NCBI RefSeq assembly: GCF_002949795.1
Contig: NZ_CP026692.1
Location: forward strand, 1,795,501-1,859,500
Reading direction: 5' to 3'
Length of the DNA stretch: 64,000 nucleotides
Origin: Nostoc sp. 'Lobaria pulmonaria (5183) cyanobiont'
GTDB lineage: Bacteria; Cyanobacteriota; Cyanobacteriia; Cyanobacteriales; Nostocaceae
Within the stretch, counting starts at the first letter, position 1. Every line of letters starts with the position of its first letter. This document shows positions 1-9,922 of the stretch, piece by piece. The notes beneath the pieces are model-generated. The model did not search any database and was not told the origin of the DNA. It worked only from the letters and a program-made list of their open reading frames with translations. The translations under genes were made by a program, and so were the position numbers.

Positions 1-396
1 TTGGTGTTCTTTCCAACGGATAGTTTGTTTCAGCGAGGATTCAACTTGCGCTACGAGTTCTTCTGGTTCAAAGGGCTTGACCATATAAACATCAGCACCT
101 TTGTTCAGACCTTTAACTCGGTCTGCACTTTGTCCCTTAGCTGAAAGGAAAAGAACCGGAATCCAGCTGGTGCGTTCGTTTTGCCGGACTTGTTCCACAA
201 AAGTATATCCGTCCATTTCCGGCATCATCACATCGCAGATGATCATGTCTGGAACATCTTGCTCTAAAATTTCCAGAGCTTCACGTCCATTCTCAGCGGT
301 GATGACTTCATATCCCCGGAATTCTAAGTAATCCTTCACCAGCAAGATGAGGTTAGGGTCATCATCAATCAATAGAAGTCGTTTGTGATCTTTCAT
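1..396 (-). CDS. response regulator, receiver domain (3' end outside window)
   Basis: The visible 132 codons encode a CheY-like receiver that would be phosphorylated by a histidine kinase. An acidic cluster (IDDDP) lies near the N-terminus, the phospho-acceptor Asp is in the CDVMMPEMDGY segment, the LFLSAKG strand carries the conserved Ser, and the Lys is in VKPF. The gene continues beyond the left edge, so an output domain cannot be seen; a DNA-binding C-terminus is likely but unproven. I take the ATG at 394-396. An in-frame ATG at 409-411 would add five residues and has no better ribosome binding site. The direction points away from groESL. Confidence 0.85.
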   Translation of the reverse strand, partial: MKDHKRLLLIDDDPNLILLVKDYLEFRGYEVITAENGREALEILEQDVPDMIICDVMMPEMDGYTFVEQVRQNERTSWIPVLFLSAKGQSADRVKGLNKGADVYMVKPFEPEELVAQVESSLKQTIRWKEHQ

Positions 397-411
397 GCTG
401 GGCTCTTTCAT

Positions 412-769
412 AGCAGTGGCACTTGTCGCGCTTCGGTCCATCAAAGTCTTGAATATTTATCCTCTATGGTGGGTTATTCGAGATGTTGTCCTTTTTCCTA
501 CTTAACTTGCCTTTGCTGTCTCGAAGTCTCAAAAATGCCGAGCACTTTCAATAGACTAGTAGCTCGATAGCAAAAGTCCAGCAAGGATACGTATAGCAGT
601 AGTATCTATAATGCGCTATTATATATCGCTTTGAAAGGGGCGGGGTAAAAAACACTGATTAAATAATAATCTTTCGGACTTACAAGTAAGTATTGGCTTA
701 AAGATGACCCTACCTCAAAACCAACCCGCACTTTCTTAAAGCTTACTGCTATACCATATCCTTTGATTG
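412..769. other. intergenic region, nothing recognised
   Basis: AT-rich DNA between the response regulator and the ferredoxin-like pseudogene. Short open frames occur on both strands but none looks like protein. The response regulator promoter should lie in the part nearest 412. Confidence 0.4.
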
Positions 770-1242
770 TTAAACCTCTATGAGGTGTTCACAAGAAACT
801 AGGGAAGTTTCTGGCAAAAGATGGATTGAAAACGCATATTCTTCAACCGCCATTATGCCTATTAAGCGTTCTCGGATAATCCGTAGGGTAACTTCCGGGT
901 TTGCTTGGCGATACCAGACACCATCAGGGTAAACCACCATTATGGGTCTAGAACAACAAACACGCAAGCAGTTGGGTTTAGTTTTATAGACGGAAATGGG
1001 ATAACTCTGTTGCGGCTTCTCAAGTTTTAACTCTTGAAGTCGCATTTTTAAGTAATCCTAGAATTCCAGACTAGCTCGTTTTGAGCGGCAATTGTCTGGT
1101 CAGCGCAAATAAAAATGTGTCCCTGAATTTTTACAAGTCCTAAATTTTCTACACAATTACTTAGGGTCTTATGTTCCCAAGACTTAGTGTTTTTGGGAAT
1201 TTGATGCCTGGACTGGATCGCTGTCATTATATTGTTACTCAT
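770..1242 (-). pseudogene. (2Fe-2S) ferredoxin-like (thioredoxin-fold) protein, broken
   Basis: Two adjacent frames look like one gene of the cyanobacterial (2Fe-2S) ferredoxin domain family. The first part (ATG at 1242) ends in IFICADQTIA and then runs out of frame. The second contains LKMRLQELKLEKPQQSYP, NCLRVCCSRP and YPDGVWYRQ, typical of the family's C-terminal half. Joining them needs a frame change near 1085. In addition, a TAG at about 1061-1063 stands where the family has Trp (ASLEF-stop-DYLK). The expected Cys pair after CADQT is missing, apparently through a short deletion, so half of the cluster ligands are gone. I judge it a pseudogene; a sequencing error could explain one lesion but not both. 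Confidence 0.75.
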
Positions 1243-1299
1243 CGAGCGGCTCCCTGATTACAGTTCTATAACAATTTACAAGCTTGGCAAATAAAGTTG

Positions 1300-1378
1300 A
1301 CTAGGGAGTAGGGAATGGAGAATAGGGAAACTCTTAACTCCTAACTCCCTACTCTCCACTGCCCACTCCCTAATCTCT
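1300..1378. repeat. imperfect inverted repeat upstream of groESL
   Basis: GGAGTAGGGAATGGAGAA on the left faces TTAACTCCTAACTCCCTACTC and further CACTCCCTA units on the right, so the transcript could fold into a long imperfect hairpin. Very similar purine/pyrimidine-rich inverted repeats occur at 20169-20248, 24061-24125 and 31163-31250. I read them as one dispersed non-coding family. Confidence 0.55.
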
Positions 1379-1480
1379 TCGTAACTTACGGAACAAAACC
1401 CGCAAGGTATAAATAATTAAGCATTTATACTTGAGTACATCTATGACCCTCTAGTTCGGGAACCCGTACTCAAGGGATTC

Positions 1481-1510
1481 TTGCCATTGGACGCTACTTT
1501 TCGGTAAATT
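1481..1510 (+). promoter_or_regulatory. candidate promoter of groESL
   Basis: TTGCCA (1481-1486) and TAAATT (1505-1510) are separated by 18 bases and resemble sigma-70-type -35 and -10 boxes. The -10 box touches the first bases of the CIRCE operator, where HrcA repressor binding would block initiation. Predicted from sequence only. Confidence 0.5.
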
Positions 1511-1535
1511 AGCACTCAGGAGTTGAGAGTGCTAA
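1509..1535 (+). promoter_or_regulatory. CIRCE operator (HrcA site)
   Basis: A perfect CIRCE element: TTAGCACTC (1509-1517), nine bases, GAGTGCTAA (1527-1535). It lies 16 bases before the groES start and is the known binding site of the heat-shock repressor HrcA in bacteria including cyanobacteria. The hrcA gene itself is not in the window. Confidence 0.95.
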
Positions 1536-1551
1536 ACTGGAGAAAATAATT

Positions 1552-1863
1552 ATGGCAGCTTTATCTTTAAGCGTTTCTACAGTTAAACCTTTAGGCGATC
1601 GCGTTTTCGTAAAAGTGAGCGCCTCTGAGGAAAAAACCGCAGGTGGTCTGTATTTGCCCGATACCGCCAAGGAAAAGCCCCAAGTAGGGGAAGTAGTGGC
1701 CCTTGGTCCTGGCAAGCGTAATGACGATGGAAACCGTCAGGAATTGGAAATTAAAGTCGGGGATAAGGTGCTGTACTCTAAGTACGCTGGCACTGACATC
1801 AAGCTCGGCACTGAAGAATATGTACTGCTTTCTGAAAAAGATATTTTAGCAGTTGTTATCTAA
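1552..1863 (+). CDS. groES: co-chaperonin GroES (Cpn10)
   Basis: A 103-residue protein of normal Cpn10 length that caps the GroEL ring. It shows [11 protein letters not shown] at the N-terminus, the mobile-loop region ([12 protein letters not shown]), [10 protein letters not shown], and the [17 protein letters not shown]-terminal barrel. The ATG at 1552 follows a purine stretch (GGAGAAAATAATT). It is first in a two-gene operon with groEL. Upstream lies a CIRCE operator, so heat induction through HrcA is expected. Confidence 0.98.
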   Translation: MAALSLSVSTVKPLGDRVFVKVSASEEKTAGGLYLPDTAKEKPQVGEVVALGPGKRNDDGNRQELEIKVGDKVLYSKYAGTDIKLGTEEYVLLSEKDILAVVI

Positions 1864-3586
<1,723 letters not shown>

Positions 3587-3610
3587 TACTTTGTAGTTAC
3601 ATAATTTGTA

Positions 3611-3645
3611 AAACAGCTGCTTCCCTTGTGGAGGCGGCTGTTTTT
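3611..3645 (+). terminator. rho-independent terminator of groESL
   Basis: AAACAGCTGCTTCC pairs with GGAGGCGGCTGTTT (two G-U pairs) around a six-base loop, followed by a short T run. It lies 25 bases after the groEL stop. Confidence 0.85.
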
Positions 3646-3787
3646 GTTTGAACAGCATTTGGTGAAACCGTTGCCGTAGGCTAGAACACAAAGGGCACAA
3701 AAAAGAAATAGTAGTACAAATATTCTGTTAGTGAATAAAAAGTATAAAAATCACAGTTATAATAGGGATAATCTAATGACATTCACC

Positions 3788-3877
3788 ATGAATTACATCT
3801 TATAAACACAGGCAATTTTTGCTAGGAAAAACATGAATTACATCTTAAAAACACAAGCAAGCTCTGCTAAGAAAAGT
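3788..3877 (+). repeat. tandem 45-bp duplication of a gene start
   Basis: ATGAATTACATCTTA occurs at 3788 and again at 3833, exactly 45 bases (15 codons) apart and in the same frame. The two copies align along their length as MNYIL-stop-TQAIFARKN and MNYILKTQASSAKKS. In the first copy the sixth codon is TAA instead of AAA, so it could encode only a five-residue peptide before the real gene. Confidence 0.85.
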
Positions 3878-4156
3878 ATCGAGCAAAGACTAGAAGATTT
3901 TATTGATGCAGTTGATAATGATAAAAGCCTAAGTCCAGATATAAAAGATCAGCTTGTTTTTTTAAGATATGGTGATGCTTGTGAATTAACATCTATTACA
4001 AGTAAGTTTAGACAGCAATTGTCAACAAGTCCCTATATACATCCCGAAGTGGAAAGAAGAATACGATTGTTAGACATATCCATCCAACATTGTGCAAAAT
4101 TCTTAGATATTAATACTTTATTTATGTTCAATTATGTGCAATTTTTATACTTTTAA
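3833..4156 (+). CDS. small protein of unknown function
   Basis: A 107-residue reading frame that I do not recognise. It is rich in charged helix-forming residues (KKSIEQRLEDFIDAVDNDKS) and ends in a hydrophobic aromatic tail (NTLFMFNYVQFLYF). No signal peptide or known motif is visible. The start at 3833 is the second of two tandem copies of the same 45-base segment; the first copy is closed by a stop. A hairpin terminator follows at 4188. Coding character is moderate, and base composition is more AT-rich than groEL. Confidence 0.5.
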   Translation: MNYILKTQASSAKKSIEQRLEDFIDAVDNDKSLSPDIKDQLVFLRYGDACELTSITSKFRQQLSTSPYIHPEVERRIRLLDISIQHCAKFLDINTLFMFNYVQFLYF

Positions 4157-4187
4157 ATAGCTTATTTATTACTAATTTTCATTTGTA

Positions 4188-4223
4188 AAAGCAGCTAGTT
4201 CTATCAGAAATTAGCCGCTTTTT
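4188..4223 (+). terminator. hairpin terminator
   Basis: AAAGCAGCTAGTTCT and AGAAATTAGCCGCTTT can pair with a three-base loop, followed by Ts (TTTTTCTAATTTTT). It lies about 30 bases after the stop of the small gene at 3833. Confidence 0.7.
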
Positions 4224-4303
4224 CTAATTTTTATAAACTCAAATAGTTTCCTTCGCTTGTTTGTCTTTGGGAGCAAGATTCAACACTATTTTTAGTTAAT
4301 CTA

Positions 4304-4708
4304 GTGCTGTTAACTTTAGCAAGTTTGACGCGAACTTACTCGCCGCAAACTTTACTGGCACAAGTGGCTGAACAAGTCGCTACAATTCCAGATAGGGAGG
4401 AGCGACAAAATATCGCGGGTTGTGTAGAAATTCTGGCGGGTTTACGGTTTGACAAGAATTTGGTTCGGCAATTTTTGTGGGAGGATATTATGAAAGAGTC
4501 TGTAATTTATCAAGATATCGTTCAAAAAGAAGCGTTTAAATTGATTAGTCGTCAGCTTAAACGGCGTTTTGGTGATATTGATGGCTCATTAGTTGAGCAG
4601 CTTCGGAATTTATCTGCTGAACAGTTAGAGGAGTTGGGAGAAGAACTGCTTGATTTTCCCGAAATTGCTGATTTAGTAGCTTGGTTAGAGCAGCAGGAAC
4701 AAGCTTAA
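4304..4708 (+). pseudogene. Rpn-family recombination-promoting nuclease, C-terminal fragment
   Basis: The frame encodes the C-terminal half of the Rpn/PD-(D/E)XK transposase-like nuclease family that is abundant in cyanobacteria. It shows SLTRTYSPQTLLAQVA, a middle segment RQNIAGCVEILAGLRF, and a C-terminal DUF4351-type region (LISRQLKRRFG, LSAEQLEELGEELLDF). Family members are usually well over 250 residues; here about 134 remain and the nuclease domain is missing. The only starts are a GTG at 4304 and similar weak codons. Homologous-looking sequence continues open upstream to about 4260 without a start, so this is a truncated gene, most likely inactive. Confidence 0.75.
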
Positions 4709-4892
4709 TCAAATTGTGAAAGCTGCTGTTTGATGGAGCGGTTGTTTTTTATTTTAATGACACCCTAAGTAGAAAGATTAAGTTAAGCTAGAGAAAACTG
4801 TTTATAAAAGAAACACTATAAGAATTTGGCGAGCCTAACAACTAGATTTTTCATAATTCATAAATTTTAATTAATACAACCCTTCTTTATTA

Positions 4893-5120
4893 CTAAGAGC
4901 GGTTAAGAAAATCTTCAGGTTCAATACTAGCTTGCTTTAAAATTGCACGTAATGTTCCTTCTGGCATATCGCCAGAATGATTGGAAATAGTAGTGTAACG
5001 GTTACTTTCAGGATTAAACCAGATTTCATAACTCCCTGCGGCTTGACGATGAAAAACAAAGCCAAAGGTTTTTAATATTTTGATAATATCTCTGTATTTA
5101 AACCCAGCTAGCCGTCCCAT
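4893..5120 (-). CDS. hicA: HicA-family toxin, catalytic His replaced
   Basis: A 75-residue protein of the HicA (YcfA) mRNA-interferase family, which folds as a small double-stranded-RNA-binding-like domain and cleaves mRNA on ribosomes. Family features are GFKYRDIIKILKTFGF, FHRQAAGS, the TTISNHSGD strand and the end GTLRAILKQASIEPEDF. The usual GSH/GSHEIW motif reads GSYEIW, so the presumed catalytic His (residue 31) is Tyr, a single base away (TAT for CAT). The toxin may be inactive. It follows the HicB-like gene on the same strand with a seven-base gap. Confidence 0.85.
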   Translation of the reverse strand: MGRLAGFKYRDIIKILKTFGFVFHRQAAGSYEIWFNPESNRYTTISNHSGDMPEGTLRAILKQASIEPEDFLNRS

Positions 5121-5127
5121 GAATTGA

Positions 5128-5358
5128 CTACTGACCTACAACTAAAGGATAGTCAAATTGTTCAGCTATTGGTTGCAAATAATCTAGTTCTTCATCCTGA
5201 GATTGTGCTTTTAATAACTTACATGCTACATCACGGGCAATTTCTAAAGTTTCAGCAACAGTCCGTCCTTGAGCTACTAAACCTTGAAGCTCATCAGATG
5301 TTGCTAAATAAACGCCTTCAGGTAATTTCTCAATGTGGATGTTTAGCAATCTTTCCAT
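5128..5358 (-). CDS. hicB: HicB-like antitoxin
   Basis: A 76-residue HicB-family antitoxin fold (partial RNase H-like). The LPEGVYLATSDELQGLVAQGRTVAETLEIARDVACKLL segment is characteristic. There is no added DNA-binding domain at the C-terminus, so autoregulation would need another mechanism. It is the promoter-proximal gene of the pair with the HicA-like gene. Its neutralising role is inferred from family and position. Confidence 0.85.
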   Translation of the reverse strand: MERLLNIHIEKLPEGVYLATSDELQGLVAQGRTVAETLEIARDVACKLLKAQSQDEELDYLQPIAEQFDYPLVVGQ

Positions 5359-5423
5359 TATTGTATGTGGATGTTACTGTTTAGAGCGGTTTAATTCTTA
5401 TGATATCGCTTTTCTAAACTACA

Positions 5424-5455
5424 GCGATGTCTACGACGGGCTACGCCTACGCACT
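5424..5455 (+). repeat. dispersed 32-bp repeat, copy 1
   Basis: GCGATGTCTACGACGGGCTA followed by CGCCTACGCACT. The reverse complement occurs at 40651-40682 with a single mismatch. It sits upstream of the methyltransferase start and extends that open frame backwards. Confidence 0.85.
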
Positions 5456-5476
5456 TCCACTTTTACATCAAAACCC

Positions 5477-6256
5477 ATGAGCCAAATTAATCCTGAAATA
5501 ACCCCCTTACATACCTTAAACCCACTCAACCGATTTTCTGACAGAGCAGGGGATTATGTAAAATATCGACCAAGCTATCCCGCAGATGCAATTGATATTA
5601 TCTTGGAAGGATTAGGTGAAAGTTCACAACTCGTAGCAGCAGATATTGGTGCAGGTACAGGAATTGCTTCCAGACTGTTAGCTGAACGGGGGGTTAATGT
5701 CATAGCCATAGAACCAAACGCGGCGATGCGAGAAGCTGCCCAAGCACATTCTTTGATAGAGTTTCGTGATGGAACAGCAGAATTTACCCACCTACCTGAT
5801 AATTCAGTTGATTTAGTTACTTGTTTTCAAGCTTTCCACTGGTTCAATCCAGAACCAACTTTATTGGAATTTCACCGCATTTTAAAACCATCAGCACGCT
5901 TGGCCGTGGTGTGGAATAATCGCGATCAAGAAGATGCGTTAACTACAGAATATAGCCGAATAGTCCGCGAAGCATCTAACAATCACCCAGCAGAATCTCG
6001 AATGCAGTCGGTAGAACCACTGTTAGTAACTCCCCATTTTATTAATATCCACGAATATACTTTTACTTATAGGCAACAGTTAGATTTAACTGGACTTCTT
6101 GGACGAGCAATGAGTGTTTCTTATCTCCCGCGTGAAGGCTTGGCATACGAACAACTTATTGATAGGTTTCAAGAATTATATCAGCACTTTCGTGATGAGA
6201 GTGGTTTTATCTATATGGTCTATCGCACTAGCGTACACCTCGGTGAACGAATTTAA
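5477..6256 (+). CDS. class I SAM-dependent methyltransferase
   Basis: A 259-residue protein with a Rossmann-fold methyltransferase core. Motif I is ADIGAGTGIASRLLAERG, the acidic residue ending strand 2 is in VIAIEPN, motif II-like sequence is FRDGTAEFTHLPDNSVDLVTC, and the substrate-side FHWFNPEPTLLEFHRILKP follows. The early YRPSYPADAIDIIL segment is typical of a cyanobacterial/fungal subgroup whose substrate is unknown to me. I take the ATG at 5477 (MSQINPEI); the frame is open to 5333, but that stretch contains a dispersed repeat. The protein is probably cytoplasmic. Confidence 0.85.
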   Translation: MSQINPEITPLHTLNPLNRFSDRAGDYVKYRPSYPADAIDIILEGLGESSQLVAADIGAGTGIASRLLAERGVNVIAIEPNAAMREAAQAHSLIEFRDGTAEFTHLPDNSVDLVTCFQAFHWFNPEPTLLEFHRILKPSARLAVVWNNRDQEDALTTEYSRIVREASNNHPAESRMQSVEPLLVTPHFINIHEYTFTYRQQLDLTGLLGRAMSVSYLPREGLAYEQLIDRFQELYQHFRDESGFIYMVYRTSVHLGERI

Positions 6257-6322
6257 AAATAAAAATGGGAATCATAAGAAGTAGAGTGCGTTAATTCCCT
6301 CTCAAGAAATATCAGGATTCAC

Positions 6323-7261
6323 ATGGCACAACCAAAATATGAAGGTTATTGCGAATGCACTCCTACCAAATTAGTTAGAGAAAAGTTTGGAGATGTCAAT
6401 GTTTATGCACAAAATGCTAAATCACTTTTAACAAAAGCTACTGGTTTTATTGGTGATTATGATTTTACTCTAAATCCTTACAGGGGATGTCAATACGGTT
6501 GTAGTTATTGCTATGCTGCTGCATTTACTCCTAATGCTCAAATGCGCGAAGACTGGGGTAAATGGGTAATTTTTAAAGAAAATGCTGCTGAGATTTTAGC
6601 GAAAGAATTAAAAAAATGGTATGAAAAAAATCCCCAGATTCCTCCTAGTATATACATGAGTAGTGTTACTGATCCTTATCAACCACTTGAGTCTAAACAT
6701 CAACTGACTCGTCGGTTGTTGGAGGTAATGCTAGATGTAGGGATTGACGGTTATCCAACTCCAACTTTGGTGATTCAAACTCGTAGCCCAATTATTATTA
6801 GAGATATTGATTATTTACAGCGATTTAAGCGATTGCGAATTAATATGAGCATTCCCACTGGGAGTGAATTAGTGAGAAAAGATTTTGAACCGCGATCGCC
6901 AAGTATTAAAGCCAGACTAAATGCTATCAATAAAATTAAACAAAGTATTGATTATTTCAAAGGTTTTCTTCCTAAAATTTCTATCACTATCACCCCTCTA
7001 CTTCCTACTTTATTAACTGATGAAGCTGCTTTTATTAACAAATTAGCCATTGCCGATAGAGTTGTAATTCAAGCTTTTCATGCTAGGGATAATCGTTCTC
7101 TTATAGCATCAACTCGCCAAGAAGCTGAAGAAATTAAGCAAAAATACGCTTGGTGGTATGAGGATGAGAAATTAAGCTATATGAAATTTAAGCAAAAGTT
7201 AGTTTGTCGGCTTCCAGGTATAGAAGTTATGGAAGGCAAAAAGGGATTTGGTTATGAATAA
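6323..7261 (+). CDS. radical SAM protein, spore-photolyase-like subgroup
   Basis: A 312-residue radical SAM enzyme. The cluster motif is CQYGCSYC (Cys 56, 60 and 63), preceded by LNPYRGC. The segment SSVTDPYQPLE and the strand TLVIQTRSPIIIRDIDYL place it with the SplB-related Rv2578c-type group, whose substrate is mostly unknown. It should use a 4Fe-4S cluster to make a 5'-deoxyadenosyl radical. The end overlaps the next gene by eight bases (ATGAATAA), which suggests translational coupling and a shared function. Confidence 0.85.
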   Translation: MAQPKYEGYCECTPTKLVREKFGDVNVYAQNAKSLLTKATGFIGDYDFTLNPYRGCQYGCSYCYAAAFTPNAQMREDWGKWVIFKENAAEILAKELKKWYEKNPQIPPSIYMSSVTDPYQPLESKHQLTRRLLEVMLDVGIDGYPTPTLVIQTRSPIIIRDIDYLQRFKRLRINMSIPTGSELVRKDFEPRSPSIKARLNAINKIKQSIDYFKGFLPKISITITPLLPTLLTDEAAFINKLAIADRVVIQAFHARDNRSLIASTRQEAEEIKQKYAWWYEDEKLSYMKFKQKLVCRLPGIEVMEGKKGFGYE

Positions 7262-8537
7262 TCCTATCGGAAATTGGTGGCGAAGTCAGCAGTTCAAATT
7301 ATCTTTAAAACGCGGGGATATCCGACGTGCAGCCCAACTATTGCAAGAGATTCAAAAGTCAGGTGCAAGATTCTCATGGTTAGAAAAACTATTTAGGGAT
7401 AAACTTCAACTTGAACGTTATTCCCAAGAATACAAACGACAAACACAAACTTTAAGTAAACAACTAACAGAAGTATCCCAGGAAAAAGATAATCTCATAT
7501 TAATCCCCGATGATAATTTTGTTAAATATATCTATAAGGTTTTTAATTTAATACAGCATGATGAATATAAACTACAATCTACTGGTATTGATGAACGGAT
7601 ATTTGATGATTTTGAATCAAAGTTAGTTGAGTATCTCAAAGAAGAATTTAGCAAGATTCCTGAAAAACAGTTGTTTATTAAACTAGAAGATGCTCTTGAG
7701 GATATTAATAACTTAAAAATTGGACAAGACCCAGACTACCGTTTTAGTCTAACTCCTCATGTCTACTTTATGAAGTATTTTTTAGAAAATGTATATTGCA
7801 TATATTTAGCTTGGTTTCTCATTTACCAGGATGCTTTACTATCAAGTAAGGTTAATATCCTTGATATTGCAGCAGGACCAGGAACAGTTGCTTATGGTTT
7901 AGCTTTATTTCTCCAAAGTAGTAGCGGTTTTTTTCATATCCCGCAAATGCACATATCTTACTACTCTTTAGAAAAACAAGATGCCTTCCAGTTTCGTGGA
8001 CTTCAATTTTGGCGACGATATATAGAGTCGCGTTTAACTCCAGTGAATGCTTTCTTCCGCTTTGTTACTACTGATATTTTTAGTTGGAAAACTCAATCGA
8101 ATAATCTACCCAAAGATTTTTTCGACTTTATCGTAATTTCGCACTGCTTCTTTATAGATAAAACCAAGAGGGTTGAAGCTAATAATACTTACAAGCAAAT
8201 ATTTGCTACTAGCTTAAAAAGCTCAGGTTATATTATGCTAATTGTGCAAGATAAAAAATTATTTAAAATTTATGATGTTCACCAAGTTGAAAATCAACAA
8301 CAAGAAAAAAACGTAGTGGACAAATTTCTGGCAGAACTTGGATTAGAGTTAGTCTGGTATAAATATCTAACCTCAACAGGTTCAAGAATACCTTTGTCCG
8401 GTGTTGAATTTGGTAAGTTTGCTCGAGAAAAATTACCAAAACAACTATATATGAGTCCACTACTACAACAGTATTTGGCTCATAAGCATAAGTTACATTA
8501 TACATTAGATGATTATGTAATATTGGCGAGAAAATAA
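7254..8537 (+). CDS. methyltransferase-like protein coupled to the radical SAM gene
   Basis: A 427-residue protein. The N-terminal 80 residues (NPIGNWWRSQQFKLSLKRGD then a coiled-coil-like stretch) precede a methyltransferase-like core with motif I LDIAAGPGTVAYGLALFL, YSLEKQD, a DFIVISHCFF strand and the end YTLDDYVILARK. Similar cyanobacterial proteins have, as I recall, been annotated as photosystem II assembly proteins; I cannot confirm that. The start is ATG 7254 with AAGGGA seven bases upstream; a TTG two codons earlier is possible. The overlap with the radical SAM gene suggests they act together, perhaps one modifying and one methylating the same target. Confidence 0.6.
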   Translation: MNNPIGNWWRSQQFKLSLKRGDIRRAAQLLQEIQKSGARFSWLEKLFRDKLQLERYSQEYKRQTQTLSKQLTEVSQEKDNLILIPDDNFVKYIYKVFNLIQHDEYKLQSTGIDERIFDDFESKLVEYLKEEFSKIPEKQLFIKLEDALEDINNLKIGQDPDYRFSLTPHVYFMKYFLENVYCIYLAWFLIYQDALLSSKVNILDIAAGPGTVAYGLALFLQSSSGFFHIPQMHISYYSLEKQDAFQFRGLQFWRRYIESRLTPVNAFFRFVTTDIFSWKTQSNNLPKDFFDFIVISHCFFIDKTKRVEANNTYKQIFATSLKSSGYIMLIVQDKKLFKIYDVHQVENQQQEKNVVDKFLAELGLELVWYKYLTSTGSRIPLSGVEFGKFAREKLPKQLYMSPLLQQYLAHKHKLHYTLDDYVILARK

Positions 8538-8614
8538 TGATAAATTGCAGGTAAAGTAGCAGAGAATGTATTAAATAAATATAAGATATGTGAATTTTAA
8601 CTTTGAATTTATAA

Positions 8615-9454
8615 ATGACCTGCAACTCACAAATAGCAGAAGGTTGGCATGGCAAACTTAATTTAGTCTATGCCGATCGCCAGGGTAAAACCCAATTAAT
8701 TTACAATCACCAACAAGCGCCCCTGAAGGTACAACGCCCATTTTACCCAGAAGGGGACAAAGTTTGTCATAGCGTAATTTTACATACAGCCGGGGGAATG
8801 GTGGGAGGCGATCGCTTATCCTCTAGCATCCACCTCCAACCCCAAGCCCAAGCCTTAATCACTACAGCTGCTGCAAGCAAGATATACCGCAGCAATGGCT
8901 TACAAGCTAGACAAACCATCCAGATGCAAGTTGATGCTGGTGCTTGTTTAGAATGGTTGCCGCAAGAGACAATTTTATTTAACAACGCGATTTATCGGCA
9001 AGATTTACGGGTAGAATTAGCAACCGGGGCCAGTTGGTTAGGCTGGGAAATTACCCGATTTGGTCGCAGCGCTAGAGGAGAAAAATTCTTGCAAGGAGAA
9101 TGGCGATCGCACACCGAAATTTGGCAACAAGGTATTCCCTTATGGATCGATCGGCAATGGTTACGGGGTAGCGAAGAAACTTTTCACAGTCCCCACGGCT
9201 TGGCTGGAAAACCAATCGTAGGTAGTCTAGTTTGGGTTGGTGGTGCAGTTTCCGCAGAAATTGTCGAAAAAACGCGAAATTTATGGGATGGGGAAGGAGA
9301 AGCAGGTGTTACCAGGTTACAACATGGATTATTGTATCGATATCGCGGTTCCTCCACATCTGAGGTGAGAAACTGGTTTATTGATGTTTGGCAGTTGCTG
9401 CGAGTTTCTTTTTTGAATCGTGGTAATTGTATACCAAGAGTTTGGCAAGTTTGA
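8615..9454 (+). CDS. ureD: urease accessory protein UreD
   Basis: A 279-residue UreD/UreH family protein, the scaffold that binds apo-urease and with UreF and UreG delivers nickel to its active site. Recognisable segments are LHTAGGMVGGDRL, TTAAASKIYRS, LEWLPQETILFNNA, and WLGWEITRFGRSARGE. It is the first gene of a urease cluster on this strand, followed after 42 bases by ureA. UreE, UreF and UreG, which it needs, are not encoded in this window. Confidence 0.95.
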   Translation: MTCNSQIAEGWHGKLNLVYADRQGKTQLIYNHQQAPLKVQRPFYPEGDKVCHSVILHTAGGMVGGDRLSSSIHLQPQAQALITTAAASKIYRSNGLQARQTIQMQVDAGACLEWLPQETILFNNAIYRQDLRVELATGASWLGWEITRFGRSARGEKFLQGEWRSHTEIWQQGIPLWIDRQWLRGSEETFHSPHGLAGKPIVGSLVWVGGAVSAEIVEKTRNLWDGEGEAGVTRLQHGLLYRYRGSSTSEVRNWFIDVWQLLRVSFLNRGNCIPRVWQV

Positions 9455-9496
9455 ACGAACCACGAAGGCGCGAAGGACGCGAAGGAAGAGGTAAGA

Positions 9497-9799
9497 ATGC
9501 AACTTACACCGCAGGAAAAAGATAAGCTATTAATTTTTACTGCTGCTTTATTAGCAGAAAGACGTAAAGGAAGGGGTTTAAAACTGAATTATCCCGAAGC
9601 GATCGCTTATATTTCTGCTGCCATTTTAGAAGGTGCAAGAGATGGGCAAACTGTAGCTGAATTGATGAGTTATGGTACAACTCTCTTAACGCAAGATGAT
9701 GTCATGGAAGGGATACCAGAAATGGTACATGAAGTGCAAGTTGAAGCAACTTTTCCTGATGGTACAAAGTTAGTGACAGTACATAATCCGATTCATTAA
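9497..9799 (+). CDS. ureA: urease gamma subunit
   Basis: A 100-residue UreA of standard length. [28 protein letters not shown], and the C-terminal [13 protein letters not shown] are typical. It assembles with UreB and UreC into the (ABC)3 urease that hydrolyses urea to ammonia and carbamate. The ribosome binding site (GGAAGAGGTAAG) lies at the end of an AACGAACC...AAGGCGC-type repeat in the ureD-ureA gap. Confidence 0.97.
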   Translation: MQLTPQEKDKLLIFTAALLAERRKGRGLKLNYPEAIAYISAAILEGARDGQTVAELMSYGTTLLTQDDVMEGIPEMVHEVQVEATFPDGTKLVTVHNPIH

Positions 9800-9922
9800 A
9801 TTTACTTCCTACTGTGTTACTTTGAAGACGAAAGTCTTTTATAGACATTGATTATTAATCAAGTATATAATTTAACACATTGTCTGAAGTGCACTGCTTG
9901 ACTATTATCAAGCATAAAGAGA

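Noticed and set aside
5333..5476. Upstream start for the methyltransferase at 5477
   Set aside because: The stretch overlaps the hicB gene on the other strand and a dispersed repeat; no family support.
8263..8655. Minus-strand 130-codon frame across the end of 7254-8537 and start of ureD
   Set aside because: Overlaps two well supported genes and looks like no protein.
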